Shown here: positions 1-12,076 of the stretch, one piece after another
How positions within the stretch are numbered: position 1 is the first letter of the stretch
Layout of the letters: each line of letters begins with the position of its first letter
Assembly (NCBI GenBank): GCA_002189035.1
Contig: CM007992.1
Span: 1,488,001 to 1,552,000, forward strand
Direction: 5' to 3'
DNA: 64,000 bases
Source: Utricularia gibba
Taxonomy: Eukaryota > Streptophyta > Magnoliopsida > Lamiales > Lentibulariaceae
The notes under the pieces: model-generated
Told to the model about the DNA's origin: nothing
Databases searched by the model: none
Seen by the model: only the letters and a program-made list of their open reading frames with translations
Program-made: the position numbers and the translations under genes

Positions 1-122
1 CCTGAACTAGAAGGCCATCATCATCCCTCTTCCCCTAGAGCTTCCTCTCATACCATGTAAGCAGAGTGACTTCACTTCTCTAAGTTTGCAACAAGCTTCT
101 GAAAACTGCTGTTTTTCGATAG

Positions 123-925
123 GTTTCTGGACAAAGCATTAGCTGCTTCAGACGAGGAGAGAATTAGCACTGTCGATGTGGAAGATGCCAAGGGGCTTCT
201 GCGTCTAGTCCCGATCTGGTTCTCTTGTTTAGGCTACTCGATTGTGTATGCGCAGCCCTCAACTCTGTTCACAAAGCAAGCAGCCACACTCGACCGTCAC
301 TTAACCTCCACATTCGAAATCCCTGCTGCTTCCCTTCAACAATGCTTCATCACCGCCGTGATCATGATCGGCCTCCCTCTCTATGACCGTCTTTTCGTCC
401 CCTTTGCTCGGTCCATCACTCAAAGACCCCCGGCATCACCGTTCTACATCGGATCACATTCGGGTTATTCCTCTCCCTCATCTCCATCGTCTTCGCAGCT
501 GTCGTCGAAGCCAAACGCCTCGCGATTGCGGCGGAGTACGGTCTGGATAATGACCCGACAGCATTGATTCCTATGAGCGTTTGGTGGCTGGCTCCACAGT
601 ATGTCTTATCTGCCATGGCGGACATTTTCGCTATGGTTGGTTTACAGGAGTTCTTCTACGATCAAGTTCCCAATGATCTCAAAAGCATCGGACTGTCGAT
701 GTACCTCAGTATTCTCGGGATCGGCAGCCTGTTGAGCAGTCTTCTCGTGTCCACGATTCAGCAGGCCACAAGCGGCGGCGCAGCGGCGGGTGGTTCTCCG
801 ACAACCTGAACCGCGCGCATCTTGACTACTTCTACTGGGTGCTTGCCGTAATCGGCGCCGTCGGATTGGGCATCTTCCTTTGTTCCACCAGGTCTTACGT
901 TCTTCGGACAAGTAGCAGCTTCTGA
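123..925 (+). pseudogene. NRT1/PTR family (NPF5-type) transporter, 3' part, two frameshifts
   Basis: This is the C-terminal part of a proton-coupled NPF (POT/MFS) transporter, a plasma- or vacuolar-membrane carrier of nitrate, peptides or other small solutes. It opens after an AG acceptor at 121-122 with FLDKA, continues through LLRLVPIW and FTKQAATLDR, and later has LAPQYVLSAMADIF and EFFYDQVPNDLKSIG, all typical of the NPF C-terminal helical half. It most resembles the NPF5 group. The reading frame breaks twice by one missing base: in the C run at 427-431 and in the GGC-rich stretch near 775-790. After each break the expected protein continues in another frame, to a TGA at 923-925. The gene starts to the left of the window. 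Two single-base losses in low-complexity runs could be real decay or assembly error, so the transporter may be functional. Confidence 0.8.
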
Positions 926-1114
926 GCAGCGATCTTCTTGCATAGCCACCTCTTAATATGCTGCATATTGAAATGTGTACGGATCAATCATCAGTCAATA
1001 TTTCCATGGTCGTTGTTTCCCAAATTTTCATTTACGCTTTTAATCATCGCTCTAATTATATATTATCCTCATTTACTAAAAATTCATTTTAAAAAATATA
1101 TATGAAACATAATC

Positions 1115-1173
<59 letters not shown>

Positions 1174-2461
1174 TAAGAAAATTACACAAAAAATCTTAAG
1201 GTTTAACATGGTAAAATTAATCACTAATATTGTAATATAAATCGTGTAATTCGTCTACACTGACAAAATTGATCTCTAAAATTTTGTATATCTGATATAA
1301 GTAGTTCCCAAAATTTGACATATCGGATATAATTAGTTATAAGGTTTTGTATTTTAGAGGTCGTTTAATAGTAAGATATTAATTATAAAATAATTAAAAA
1401 CATATATATATTTAATTATATATAATGTTTGATATTCAAAAATAGAATTCTGAATATGTAATTAGTATAGATATAATTAATCATCTTCTCTTACTTTATT
1501 TGGGTATACCATTCATATGTTTAAAAAATGAATTATATGAATGATATAATTATATAAGACTAGTATACATATATTTGTTACTTAAATAACGATTTACATG
1601 TAAATTTGAATATAAATATTATATATTATATTATGTACTTTTGCACATTTGTGATTCCCTAATATTTAAAGATAGAGCAAAATTAGTTCTCTACAATTTA
1701 AAAGTTAGACACCATTAGTGAGGAATTAATTTTATCAAATTTTTAAACAATTATAAATTAATAAAGAGAATTATTTATATCAAATTGATTATTATAAAAA
1801 TATTATGGATCAATTTTTTATGGTACATTCATTTTGCCATTGTATTGAAACAGTAAATTAAAATAATAGTAAAAATATTAAAATAATAAGTATCAATATT
1901 AAATCATAGATGCGGTTAAGTAGTTCAATTTGTCGGTGGAGAGGTCGATTTTGAAAGGGAGGAAGATGGGTTGTTTAGAAGTCTAGAAAAGAGCGCAGCG
2001 TCATGAGTAGACTGGGCCTGGAGGGTGGAGACTTAACCTGGGAATCGCAGCAATCAATCAGGACCACCGAACTGAAGATGCTATCTTTTTTGGGGAACTA
2101 GAACTGGTGTACGATTAACGACACGAGCTTAATACATATGCGTCGGTGTTAGGTAGGCAGCCATTAAAGAGCTAGCTAGCACTGGTGCCTGGGAATTAAA
2201 TTGGTTGTTGAATTTGGCCAACGGTGTTTCTGTTTAGTGTTTGTGGCGCAACGCAGGTTTGCTGTACGCCTGGGGTTTGGTTTCCCCGTTTTTCTTGCGT
2301 CTTCTTTTAATGTTCCACCTACGCTTGGTGGACTTTACTCACTCCCGCCCCCACCACCTATTCTGCTTTCCTAGAAAGGCTATGTGATTTGTAGCAAGTT
2401 TTTCGAGATTTTGGGTTGTGGGTTGTGCTTAAAAGACGCGATCTTTCTGGAGTTTGATAAG
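926..2461. other. AT-rich intergenic DNA with an (AT)n microsatellite
   Basis: No gene is visible. A pure (AT)n run lies at about 1118-1169. From about 1180 to 1900 the DNA is AT-rich with stops in all frames. From about 1930 GC content rises. The CT- and C-rich segment at 2280-2380 is likely the promoter and 5' leader of the methylesterase gene that follows, but I see no clear TATA box. Confidence 0.5.
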
Positions 2462-4200
2462 ATGGGCAATAAGTTTATGTGTATGAGTAAGAAGGATGGG
2501 AAGAATGGTGGGATTGGATCAAAGAGCAAACGGGGTTCTTCGATGTCCAGACGGAAAACTTTAATCGATGAAGAGTTGCTGCATAGACAAGCACTTGCTA
2601 TGGCTATTCGGGAGCATAATCAGATGTCTCAGCGATTCGAAAACGGGTCCATGTCACGGCGGGTTGGGTCGACTTCTTCCCGCCGCCGCGCCGCTAATTT
2701 GTCTGATCCCTTTTCTGGAACAGGGGAAAAACAGGTGAAAATCTGCTATCTCTCAGTTCCATCTTCCCACTTTTGTTCAGCTCTTTGGTTGGTGGGGGAA
2801 TCGGGAATGATCCATTTTCGTGATGACTGAGAATTGAGATGGGAAAGAGGAAATAGTTTGTAGTTTAACCGCTGCCTGATGAGCATGGTTGTTGTTGTAG
2901 GCTATCCTAATAGCAATTTTCAGAAAGGAAACTCTTGGTCTTTCATCATTCTGCAAAAACGAAAAGAGATGACTAATTCATTTTTTTTCTTTTACATAGT
3001 CATGTTTTCAACCCCCAAGCCGCACAACCGGGTTGTGATTGACTTGTGGTTTTGGGGATTTAGGTTCCCTTGCATTGATTCCGATATATGACCAGCATTC
3101 AACAGTTGTCATGATTCAATGTTTTCTGTATCTTGTAGCTGCAAGAGTTATTGGAGACTATTAAGACGAAGAAGTTTGTATTTGTACATGGTGAAGGATT
3201 TGGAGCTTGGTGTTGGTATAGAAGCATTGCTCTTTTGGAAGAAAACGGGTTGTTTCCCGTGGCAATAGATTTAACTGGATCTGGCATTAATCTTGTGGAC
3301 ACAGATAGTGTTCAAACCTTGTCTGAATACTCAAAACCTCTGACAGACTACCTTGCCAACCTGCCAGAGAATGAGAAGGTATATGGGACCCCTGTAATTG
3401 CATGATTCCATCTTTTTGTCCTGGTTTGAAGCTAATCCTGCTGTCTTGATACATATGTTTTCAGGTAATATTGATCGGCCATAGCACTGGGGGCGCTTGT
3501 GTTTCATATGCTCTAGAGCTTTTCCCGGAGAAGATCGCAAAAGCCATTTATCTTTGTGCCACAATGATAGCTGATGGGGAGAAGCCTTATGATGTGTTTG
3601 CTCAGGAGGTGTGATGATTTATTCGCAACAACAGTTGGTTTATGTTGAAAGACATCTGAATGCATTTTGTCACACCTTTTTCTCCTACAGCTTGGCTCAG
3701 CTGAGCTTTTTTCTACCGAATCAAAGTCTCTGGTATACGCAAATGGTGAAGATCAACCTCCAACCAGTTTCATGTTCGAGAAGCATCACCTCCGAGGGTT
3801 ATACTTCAACAATTCGCCTGCAAAGGTAACGTCTACCTTTTCATTGTCAGATTAACGCTGGGGGATTGCAGAATCCAAAGCAGCCTTGTTTGATGCTCTT
3901 TATGAAGCATGATCTTGATGTTTCTAGGATGTGGCTTTAGCATTGGTTTCCATGAGACCCATTCCGCTCTGCCCCATGATGGAGAAGTTGTCTTTATCAG
4001 CCGAAAAATATGGCAAAGGGCGGCGCTTCTACATTCAGACCCTCGAAGATCATGCGCTTTCACCAGATGTCCAGGAGAAACTTGTGAGGGACAATTCTCC
4101 TGAAGGAGTCTTCAAGATCAAAGGGAGTGATCACTGTCCCTTCTTCTCCAAGCCTCAATCCTTGCACAAAATTTTGCTTCAGATTGCCCAAATTCCTTAG
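2462..4200 (+). CDS. MES11-like methylesterase, five exons, intact
   Basis: An alpha/beta-hydrolase of the plant methylesterase (SABP2/PNAE) family, subgroup MES11-15. Members hydrolyse methyl esters such as methyl-IAA, and this subgroup is predicted to be plastidial. Exons are 2462-2734, 3139-3378, 3465-3608, 3691-3825 and 3928-4200, all GT-AG and in phase, giving 354 residues. Exon 1 encodes a basic, Ser/Arg-rich extension of about 91 residues starting MGN, as in MES11. The hydrolase core follows with FVHGEGFGAWCW, the elbow GHSTGG (Ser178), and candidate triad residues Asp305 (LEDHAL) and His333 (GSDH). The ATG at 2462 is the first in-frame ATG after the preceding stop. As I recall, Arabidopsis MES11 has Asp in place of the nucleophile Ser, while this protein keeps Ser. 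The gene is convergent with the next one. The substrate cannot be read from sequence. Confidence 0.93.
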
Positions 4201-5039
4201 AGCCTGCTACATATGCTGCCGGTAATGCTCCTTAGACTGTACAATGATATGATATACCCAAGTTATTGGATTCTTACAGGGAATGACCCTCAGTTTCATT
4301 CCTTGAGCTCTTCTCTGAGCAATTCTGTCCTCTTATGATGTAAAATTTACTTCCCTGGTTTGAATAGGATTCTTCAGATAGCACGTTCCCGGGAAAAATA
4401 TACAAAATACAGGAGTCAGCACACTGCCTCCAGTTCCCTGGTATGCAGAAACAGAACGCTGCATTCTATCTTCAGATTGTTCAGATTCCTCCCCTGCAAC
4501 AGACAACTCCACTGTAATAACCAGAGAGTCATAGCGATGAAACTGCAGTTAGATTTAGTCCTAGACTCGCCCTCCATCACATTGAGCTTCTGTTTCAAAT
4601 GTAAAATGTGTTGAGCTTTTGTCACATTGTAGAACTTCTCACTGAGACTACAGTCAGAGAAGCAGGGGGCTTCCTTTGTTCCTTTGGGGGAAAATGTTCA
4701 CTTTTGATTTTATTAAGAAAACGGTTAATAAAATAATTTAAGAGTTTGCATAGTATTGTATTTCCAAGACCTCCCTTCTACTCTGTAGTTCTCTCTCACA
4801 ACTTCAACACTTAGAAGCATAAGTGCACAATTCCGATCATAAAACCATCAAACGGAGAACAAACACCAAATCTGTGGTTTTTGCCAGACCCATCCATAGC
4901 ATGGTTCTGTTTAGAAAAATCATGCCAGCCCACATCCAGGCTCACACCACGCGTATGGTTTCTTGAAGGCGTACCAAGACAACTAAAGATAAATTACAAG
5001 TGATACCTACGGCAAGGTGGAGGAGGCAATGGGACTGGC
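4201..5039. other. Intergenic DNA between convergent genes (3' UTRs)
   Basis: The segment lies between the stop codons of the methylesterase (plus) and the small membrane protein (minus). It probably holds both 3' UTRs. ORFs at 4360-4625 have no recognisable domain and I do not treat them as genes. Confidence 0.5.
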
Positions 5040-6205
5040 CTAATCACGTATACCCAGTTCCAGTTCAAGTTCATCGTCCTGCTCAAACAGCTTCAGCAGA
5101 CGAGCATGCTGCTCCTCTCTTTTCCTTCTTAGCCACAGCTTGTACAGGAAAAACGAGAACCCTGACAAGGCCACAATCCCGATGCATATGAGGAGGATTC
5201 CCAACACTCCCAATCCACCTGACTTCTTGGGGCTTGATGTCGATGAGTCATCTGCCGATCCTGCAGGAGTTAGGAGAAATTTCAATAGTCTTGTGTGAGG
5301 AAAATCCGTCAAGCAGGAAATCAACATATCCAGATCTCCACCTAGGCAACTGTTCATCAACCAGCACGATCACTATGGCAAGAATGGGGACAGCTAACTA
5401 AAGTGTATGCCACATAAGAGATACTTCACAGTCACACGAACCGAACACATCTCATGCTTTCAACTTCATCGAACTAGATGTTGAAATTGACGTACGTTGT
5501 ACAACTTAAACAATAAACAACCATGTGATCTGCAGCATAAAATATGCTATATAGAACCAGCCCCATGTTTTCCGCAAGGCTCGCTTGAAGGCAATACATA
5601 GCAAAGGCACAAAGTATAAGATGGAAAATGCGCCAGCAACAGCCCACACCCATAACCATTACCTACACCTCTATTGGACTTGTGAATCAAACCCTCTCCG
5701 GAGCAAGTGGATTATGTCTAAATGATGATAGCATAATTCTTTTGCTATGACACTAACCTCTGTATCTACAACCTACGGAATGATCACACAGGAACAAAAA
5801 CACAAACAACAAAAGAGTATCGCCGTTGCAATACCGAAGTATAGGTTCAGCCTTGATACTAAAAGATCATTCATGGTAATGCATATCCCAAATGCATGCA
5901 TTCAACAACGATTCAGACGGCTTTAATTTTAAATTTCTGTTTGCATTTATACAAAATACAAAACTTGGCCCTAATTCTGGGTTTGGTGATTAAATAAACG
6001 GATCCTGATTCCCCAGTTTTCATTTTTCTTTAGAAATCTACTCATAAAATACATCTAATCGAAAAAGACGAATTCTAGAGGCGCACAAGGAATTGAAAAT
6101 TCAGAAAAAGCCAATACCTGAAGTCAGCAAAAGAGAAACAGTAACAAGGCATAAATCGATCCCCAGAAAGCTGAACCTCGGGGATTTATTCATCTTTGCT
6201 GCCAT
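5040..6205 (-). CDS. Small single-pass membrane protein, two exons, 102 aa
   Basis: Two exons on the minus strand, 6205-6118 (88 bp) and 5260-5040 (221 bp), are joined by an intron of about 860 bp with good GT and AG sites, giving 102 residues. Residues 1-30 look like a signal peptide (MAAKMNKS, then a hydrophobic stretch ending LLLTSG). A short Ser/Asp/Lys-rich linker follows, then a transmembrane helix of about 22 residues (GILLICIGIVALSGF), a basic stop-transfer segment (LWLRRKREEQHARLLKLF) and an acidic tail ending ELELGIRD. This predicts a type I membrane protein with a short cytosolic tail. Similar small proteins of unknown function are common in plants, as far as I recall. The ATG gives both the signal peptide and the correct splice phase. 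Function unknown. Confidence 0.75.
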
Positions 6206-7105
6206 CCCTTCCCGGATCAAGCGCAATACTTGTACAAAACCCCCAAGAATAACTGTTCTAATGCGGAGAAGCAACTCTGAAAATTCTCCACAGCACCTTC
6301 TTTAGGATTTTTTTTTTCACCAATAAAGAAAAAGCGCATCCTATGCTTTTTTATTAAAATAAATAAATATATTATGACTAAATTCGAAGATACTATAAAA
6401 AGCAGTTTGTTAATAGAATACCTAATAAAGAATCTAAATAGAATAAGATTACATGGTGATATGATGGAATAATTTAAAAATTCGAATCCTTTTGTATAAT
6501 TTAAAACAATAAAAATACATTTAATGATTCTCTATGATAATTTTTTATGCATGATACTAAATTTTGTTTTGAAAGCATTTTAAAAATATAATCTAGAATG
6601 AGAATTAGTAATTATTCATTTATACATTGCGTTTTCATAATTTACTTTTTGTCATTTTCTGTTTTTTGTTTTTAAAACTCTTTTGATCGTTTGGTATTTT
6701 TTTATTTAACTTTTTTTACGTTTTTAAATGATTATTTATGTTTTTTTATCATTTTATTATTTTTATAGAAAAAATGTGTTTTATAATCATTCAAATGATT
6801 TAAAATCAAATTAATGAAAAATTGTGTTCCAAATTGGAAGGATATGTTGCATCTTGAAATAGTTTAAGAGAAAATCTAAAAATAAAGATTCAATGAAAAA
6901 TACAAGTATTAGATAAAATATTTACATATAATATTAAAATATTTAATATATAATTTGATACAAATTTAACAAAAAAGATGAATAAAAGATTCAAATCTTC
7001 ATTTGTATATAAAGATTTGATTATGAAGTTTTTGAGGAGACCCATAGTATTCAAGTTTGAAATTTTTGAATTATCTCTACTCTCTAGGTTCTCATACATC
7101 AAATT
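6206..7105. other. AT-rich intergenic DNA
   Basis: Upstream of the small membrane protein gene, which reads away from this segment. After about 6310 the DNA becomes very AT-rich, with poly-T tracts. I see no gene and no clear repeat unit. Confidence 0.4.
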
Positions 7106-9135
7106 TGTTGAAAATTGATGGAGTATTGACCTATAAATGTATAATAAAAGAAATAAAAAAACCATCTTTTACAAAAATGTTTCAAATGGAAGATATGGGA
7201 GATGATCTAGTATCTATTCAGTACATCCTTAGTGAATGTCTTTTCCTTGAATATAAGCTACTCAATACTCATAATAAGTCCACATCTATTGGCCTAATCC
7301 AACATTACCCAACCTCATCTACATCATAACTCTGATGTATGAACAATATTTTACCAAAAAGACTAATCCAATGGTAATTAGAGCAACGGCTATTTTTTGG
7401 TTTTTTATAAATGTATTGGTGTAATTAAGTTACAAATACCTTTTGAACGATTATTCATTTTTACATCATATTTATATTTACAAAAACATCTCAATCTTCC
7501 TCTCAATCTTCTTCTTTACATCAACAACTACAATCATACTAAAATTATTCAGATTCCAACATGGTGAACCCGACATGAAGCGAAGATGAAATCACATCTT
7601 CTCAAAATCTTTTTGTTTTCTTTTGTACGTATATTTTCTTGTAATCTTTGTCTCAATATGAGTTCTTTGGAACAAAATCCTCCTATTTTAATCGATAAGG
7701 TTATGAAGCATGGGCAATAAAGATGGAAAGCTACTTTGAAATGAATGACCTTTGGTCATCTTCACAGACTCTGATTCCGAAGATTCAAAGTTATCTAAAA
7801 TAGAAGAAGAACTCAAGATACGTATAACTCAAACTAAGAAGGAAAAATATGCTCTAGAACAATTACTAACCGAAAAAGTGTTTAAATGAGTCATGAAGTT
7901 CAAGCACCCCAATGAAATCTATGAAAAGTTGAAGTAACTAAATGCTCAGGACAAAGAAACCCATGAGTCACAAATACAAAAAAAAAAAAAGAGTAGTTTG
8001 ATAATCTAAAGTTTACCTTAGGTATATGTACAAACCATTCCCTGTGCACCTAGCAATTGCAAGGAAAATTCTTAAATACTTAAAGTACACTGTAAATGTA
8101 AGTCTTTGCTTTACATGTGGAACTAATTCTATCTTGTAATGTTTCATAGATTCAGATTTTGCAGGAGACAAACAGAATTGCAGGTCCACTACCGATTAAC
8201 TTTTTAATCTTGGATCAGCTGCATTTGCCAAAGCTGAGTACATTGCCAAAGCTTTAGCAGCAAATCATGCTCAATGGATTCTGAAAATTTGTGAAGATCT
8301 TGGGATATCCATTTAGAGACCTGTTATCCTATAAATAGATAATAATTCTGCCATCAATATTGCTCAGAATTCTATGATGTTTGGAAGAACCAAACACATT
8401 AAGGTTAAGTATCATCTTTTGTGGGATTACGTGAAGTAAAGGACAATCAAGCTAGAACATATATTCATTGAAGAATAAACTGCAGATATACTTAGAAAGT
8501 GTTTGTTTCCGAAAACATTTTACAAAATCTAAGAAATATTGGGTCTGAGACTCAATCCTACCCTCATAGCATGCAGGATCTCTCTACTCTGTCAAGGAGG
8601 AATGTTGGAAAATAATAGAGTATCAATCTACAAATGTATAATACAAGAAGGAGAAAAACAATCTTTTATAAAGAGGTTTCAAATGGAAAACATGGAAGAC
8701 GATCTAGCACCTATCTAGGAATCTCTCAAGCCTAAGAGCAAAAAGTGAAGAGATACAAAACTGTTCGTAACTCTACTAGTACTTCTTCTCTATTATGATA
8801 TTTGCATTTGAGACATATCTCTCACTCTACTAGCACTCATTTACCTTTTTCATCCAGCATTCATGATACGCCGTGTGAAATATGTGAATATGTTCGTTTC
8901 CTTCGTTTACCTTTGAGGGAATAGGTGCAAACTTGCAAAGCGTCTAATAACAAGAGATGCCTCAGTAAAGGCCAAAATGTTTTGCCGCTTGTTTGTTTTC
9001 TAAACCAAACAAGTTCATTTCAAGTTTCTAGTAGTGTGTTGGACGGAACCTTCACAAAAACATCTCGAATTCCCTCTCACTCTTCTTCTTTACATCAACA
9101 AATACAATTATACTAGAATCATTTAGATTCCAACA
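7106..9135 (+). mobile_element. Internally deleted Ty1/copia LTR retrotransposon
   Basis: The left LTR (7106-7561) starts TGTTG and ends CAACA. The right LTR (8603-9135) has the same ends and follows a purine tract, AAGGAGGAA. A primer-binding site directly follows the left LTR at 7562-7579. Flanking 5-mers are AAATT and AAATA, a possible target duplication with one mismatch. Only about 1 kb of internal DNA remains: a gag start near 7660-7930 and the RNase H end near 8030-8560 (FIDSDFAGD, AANHAQWILKICEDLG, FGRTKHIKVKYH), with several stops. Protease, integrase and most of the reverse transcriptase are gone. The middle of the left LTR differs from the right one, so one has been replaced. Dead copy. 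Confidence 0.8.
7562..7579 (+). other. Primer-binding site of the copia element
   Basis: TGGTGAACCCGACATGAA directly follows the LTR end. It differs by one base from the site at 31099-31116. Both match the complement of a plant tRNA-Trp 3' end as I remember it, including CCA. Confidence 0.6.
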
Positions 9136-9136
9136 A

Positions 9137-9460
9137 AATATGCCTTAGAAAATTATTTATTTATTTTTACAAATTTTCATCAATGGAGGTCTAACTAAAA
9201 AAAATAAATAGCCATTCAAAAGGTATTTGTAAATTTATTACACCAACACATATATAAAGAACCAAAAAATAGTCGTTGCTCTAGTTATCGTTGGATTAGC
9301 CTTTTTAGTAGAGTATTGTTCATACATCAGAGTTATGATGTAGATGAGGTTGGGTATTCAATTCTCGACTGGTTTATTCCTAAACAGGCTAGGCCAATGG
9401 ATGTGGACTTATTTTGAGTATTAAGTAGCCCATACTCAAGGGGAAGGCGTCCACTAAGAA
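9137..9460 (-). repeat. Inverted copy of a segment found in the left LTR (about 7215-7480)
   Basis: Read on the minus strand, this stretch repeats the left-LTR interior. Shared words include CCAACCTCATCTACATCATA, TCTGATGTATGAACAATA and AAATACCTTTTGAA. It lies at the decayed 3' side of the minus-strand copia element. The shared segment is absent from the right LTR, so it was added to the left LTR. Confidence 0.6.
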
Positions 9461-10598
9461 TAAGATCATAAGAGATAGTATTATTTAAGACCATGAAATA
9501 ATGCTGAAATAGAGTATCACAAGTATTAGAAGAAAACAAATGTGTCAAGATGATACTATAAACGCTTAGGATTTTGGGGTTGAAAGAAGCAAAATCTAAA
9601 ATGTATAGTCTGTGATGCTTTCGTCTCACTCCCAAAAGACGATTAGATTTTAGGTCCTGAATAAGACAACAAGATCTACGGAAAATTAATTGAATGTTAT
9701 GTTCATCCAACTTTCCTATGAAAAGAAGATTATATTTAAAAGAAGTACCAATAACACAGAGATCAAGATAAGAGAGGAGGTAAGAATGATAGATCCCTTA
9801 TGTGAAATGGGGCTAGGTGATCTATCAGGTAAAAAAAACAAAGCTAGGAAGTGTAGTGGGCACGAGCTTGTGCAAAAGGGACACAGAATTACACATATGA
9901 GCAATAGCTCCCATATCTATAATCAATTCCAAAGAATGGCGATGCTCATGACCATCAGGGATAGAATTTGCAACTAAACATGCATTAGAAATAGAGTGTA
10001 CTTACAACTCAACATGACAAGCAAGTAAATTTAAGTGTGGGACAGCAAGATTACCAATAAATTCTCCAAATCCAACCAAAATTGCTTGTTGTAGATCATT
10101 AGACATGTGTCCTTGAAAACCCAAGACTTTTGTAATCTCTTGTTGAATAAGTTTGATGGCTTCAAGTGTAAGTCCGTGCCCCTGAATAAGATTGTTAGAA
10201 TCTACAGCATTATTGGTATGATGAGTTGGCTCTATTTTGTTCAATGTAGGAGCTGTAGAAGAGTTGAAGATATTTTTTCATTTGAAACCAATAAGAAAAC
10301 GACTAAGTTTCACCAATTTTATACAAGAATCTATGCTCACATCTTTATCACATGAGTTACATTTCACTACAAGAAACAAGCTTTCAATATCATTCCATAT
10401 AGTTTGTGTCTTCAAGTAATATTCTGTTACATTTAAGTTGCCCTGAGTCAATTCAAATAGTTCCTTAAACAAATGAAATAAGGCATGTGTACTACATTTT
10501 CCAAAGTGAACTTCAAGAGATTTCCACAATTCACGGGTAGTATGCGCTTTATTGAAATTCCTAATCAAATTCTTAGACATACTATCATAGAGATATGA
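9333..10598 (-). pseudogene. Copia gag-protease segment, 3' half of a split minus-strand element
   Basis: Minus-strand retrotransposon coding DNA in several broken frames. In element order it has gag (10580-10278: ELWKSLEVHFGKC, NVTEYYLKTQTIWNDIES), then a decayed protease site (IIDMGAIAHMC, near 9900-9940, where IVDSGATDHM-like is usual), then a GAG-pre-integrase start (IQDLKSNRLLGVRRKHHRLY, near 9660-9600). The upstream part of the same gag lies at 14971-14786, separated by a MULE. Integrase, reverse transcriptase and the 3' LTR are absent. Dead. Confidence 0.75.
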
Positions 10599-10607
10599 AC
10601 GTACCAG
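10599..10607. repeat. 9-bp target-site duplication, left (MULE 1)
   Basis: ACGTACCAG occurs here and again at 14777-14785, directly outside the inverted terminal repeats. A perfect 9-bp duplication is the hallmark of Mutator-like elements. Confidence 0.92.
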
Positions 10608-10867
10608 GGGTCAATTGCAAATATAGGCACTGCCAAAAAGCAACTTTACAAAAATAGGCAACTATGTGTACTATGCGATAAATTTAGGCATTTTTTATTT
10701 ATTTTATTTTATTTTATTGTTTTAGTTTTATTTTAATTGTACTTATTAATATTATTGATCAATATGAGAGTAAAACGGGTGTGACAATTTTATGGTAAAA
10801 TTGGATGTGATAATTTGGAAAGCTTTGTGTGCGTCCTGTTTTGAAAAGCTTTCCTTTTCAAATTGTT

Positions 10868-10922
10868 ATAAAAAAAAACTTCTAATATTTAGATATAAAA
10901 AAAACTTCTAATATTTAGATAT
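10868..10922 (+). repeat. Short tandem duplication in the left TIR of MULE 1
   Basis: A unit of about 27 bp (A run, then ACTTCTAATATTTAGATAT) occurs twice in tandem. The right TIR has one copy, so the duplication followed insertion or arose in the parent left end. Confidence 0.7.
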
Positions 10923-11027
10923 ATTTCACTTAAAACATCACTAATATTTTTAGATACAATTATACATTTTTATAAAAATAATATATATAATAATAGTTTG
11001 TATTATAAAATCAAAATGTTATATAAA

Positions 11028-11059
<32 letters not shown>

Positions 11060-11450
11060 GTTTGTTTTAATGTTTTTAATATAAAATTGTTTTTTTTATT
11101 TTATTAAATATGATATACATAAAAGTTAGAGTTATTTGACAAAAAGATAAATAAAATAGGGTTATTGTACAAAAGTTAGGTTATTTTAGCCAATTAATTT
11201 TTGGCAGAGGGTTAGTGATTGAATATTTACATAAACATGTATATTATCTTGATAATATTTAACATATATGATGATAAAATTTACTTAATAAGAAAATAAA
11301 ACTAAAATGAAATAAACCATATATAAATTTTTTTTTATCTCCATCATTAATAATTTAAAATAACAATCTCATCTCTAGAATCCTCTCTATCACAAGTTAT
11401 TAATAAAAAAAGTTATCACAATGCAATATAAAGAATAAAACAAATGTAGC

Positions 11451-11790
11451 ATTTCACGGGTTTGTGTATGTACATGCATCTCATGGGTTTGTGATGGCAC
11501 ATGATCTCACGAGTTTGTGTATGCATATGCATTTCACGGGTTTGTGCAGGCACATGATCTCATGGGTTTGTATATGCACATGCATTTCATGGGTTTGTGT
11601 AGGCACATGATCTCACGGGTTTGTGTATGCACATGCATTTCACGGGTTTGTGCAGGCACATGATCTCACGGGTTTGTGTATGTACATGCATCTCACAGGT
11701 TTGTGCAAGCACATGATCTCACGGGTTTATGTATGCACATCATTCACGGGTTTGTATATGCACAAAATTCACGGGTTTGTGTATATGCAA
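11451..11790 (+). repeat. Minisatellite, 13 units of 25-27 bp, in MULE 1
   Basis: Each unit contains a variant of CACGGGTTTGTGTATGCACA. Units alternate between two forms, one ending ATGC and followed by ATTT or ATCT, the other ending CATG and followed by ATCT, so the higher-order period is about 53 bp. I count 13 units, the last three shortened. It sits between the left TIR and the transposase gene. Confidence 0.85.
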
Positions 11791-12076
11791 TGAATCATTT
11801 GAATGCTATATTTTTTTTTACATTTTTTAATATCCATGTTTGTATATAAGTCATTCAACACAATCAGTAATGAATCATGGCGAATCCAATTCTTGTTGCA
11901 AAGGTTTTCTATGGGGGGAATATTGTTGTATATGAGAGCGGTTATCGTGGTTATGATAAAGATCCGGTGGCTTTTTACAATTATCATCATGATTCAACTT
12001 TTACAGATATGAAGATGTAGCTCTATGAACTGCTAGATCTTGACTCGTCAAAGCAAATTCATTGGGGGGTGATGTA

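Noticed and set aside
1118-1169. (AT)n run considered as a matrix or regulatory site
   Set aside because: A simple microsatellite; nothing else supports a function.
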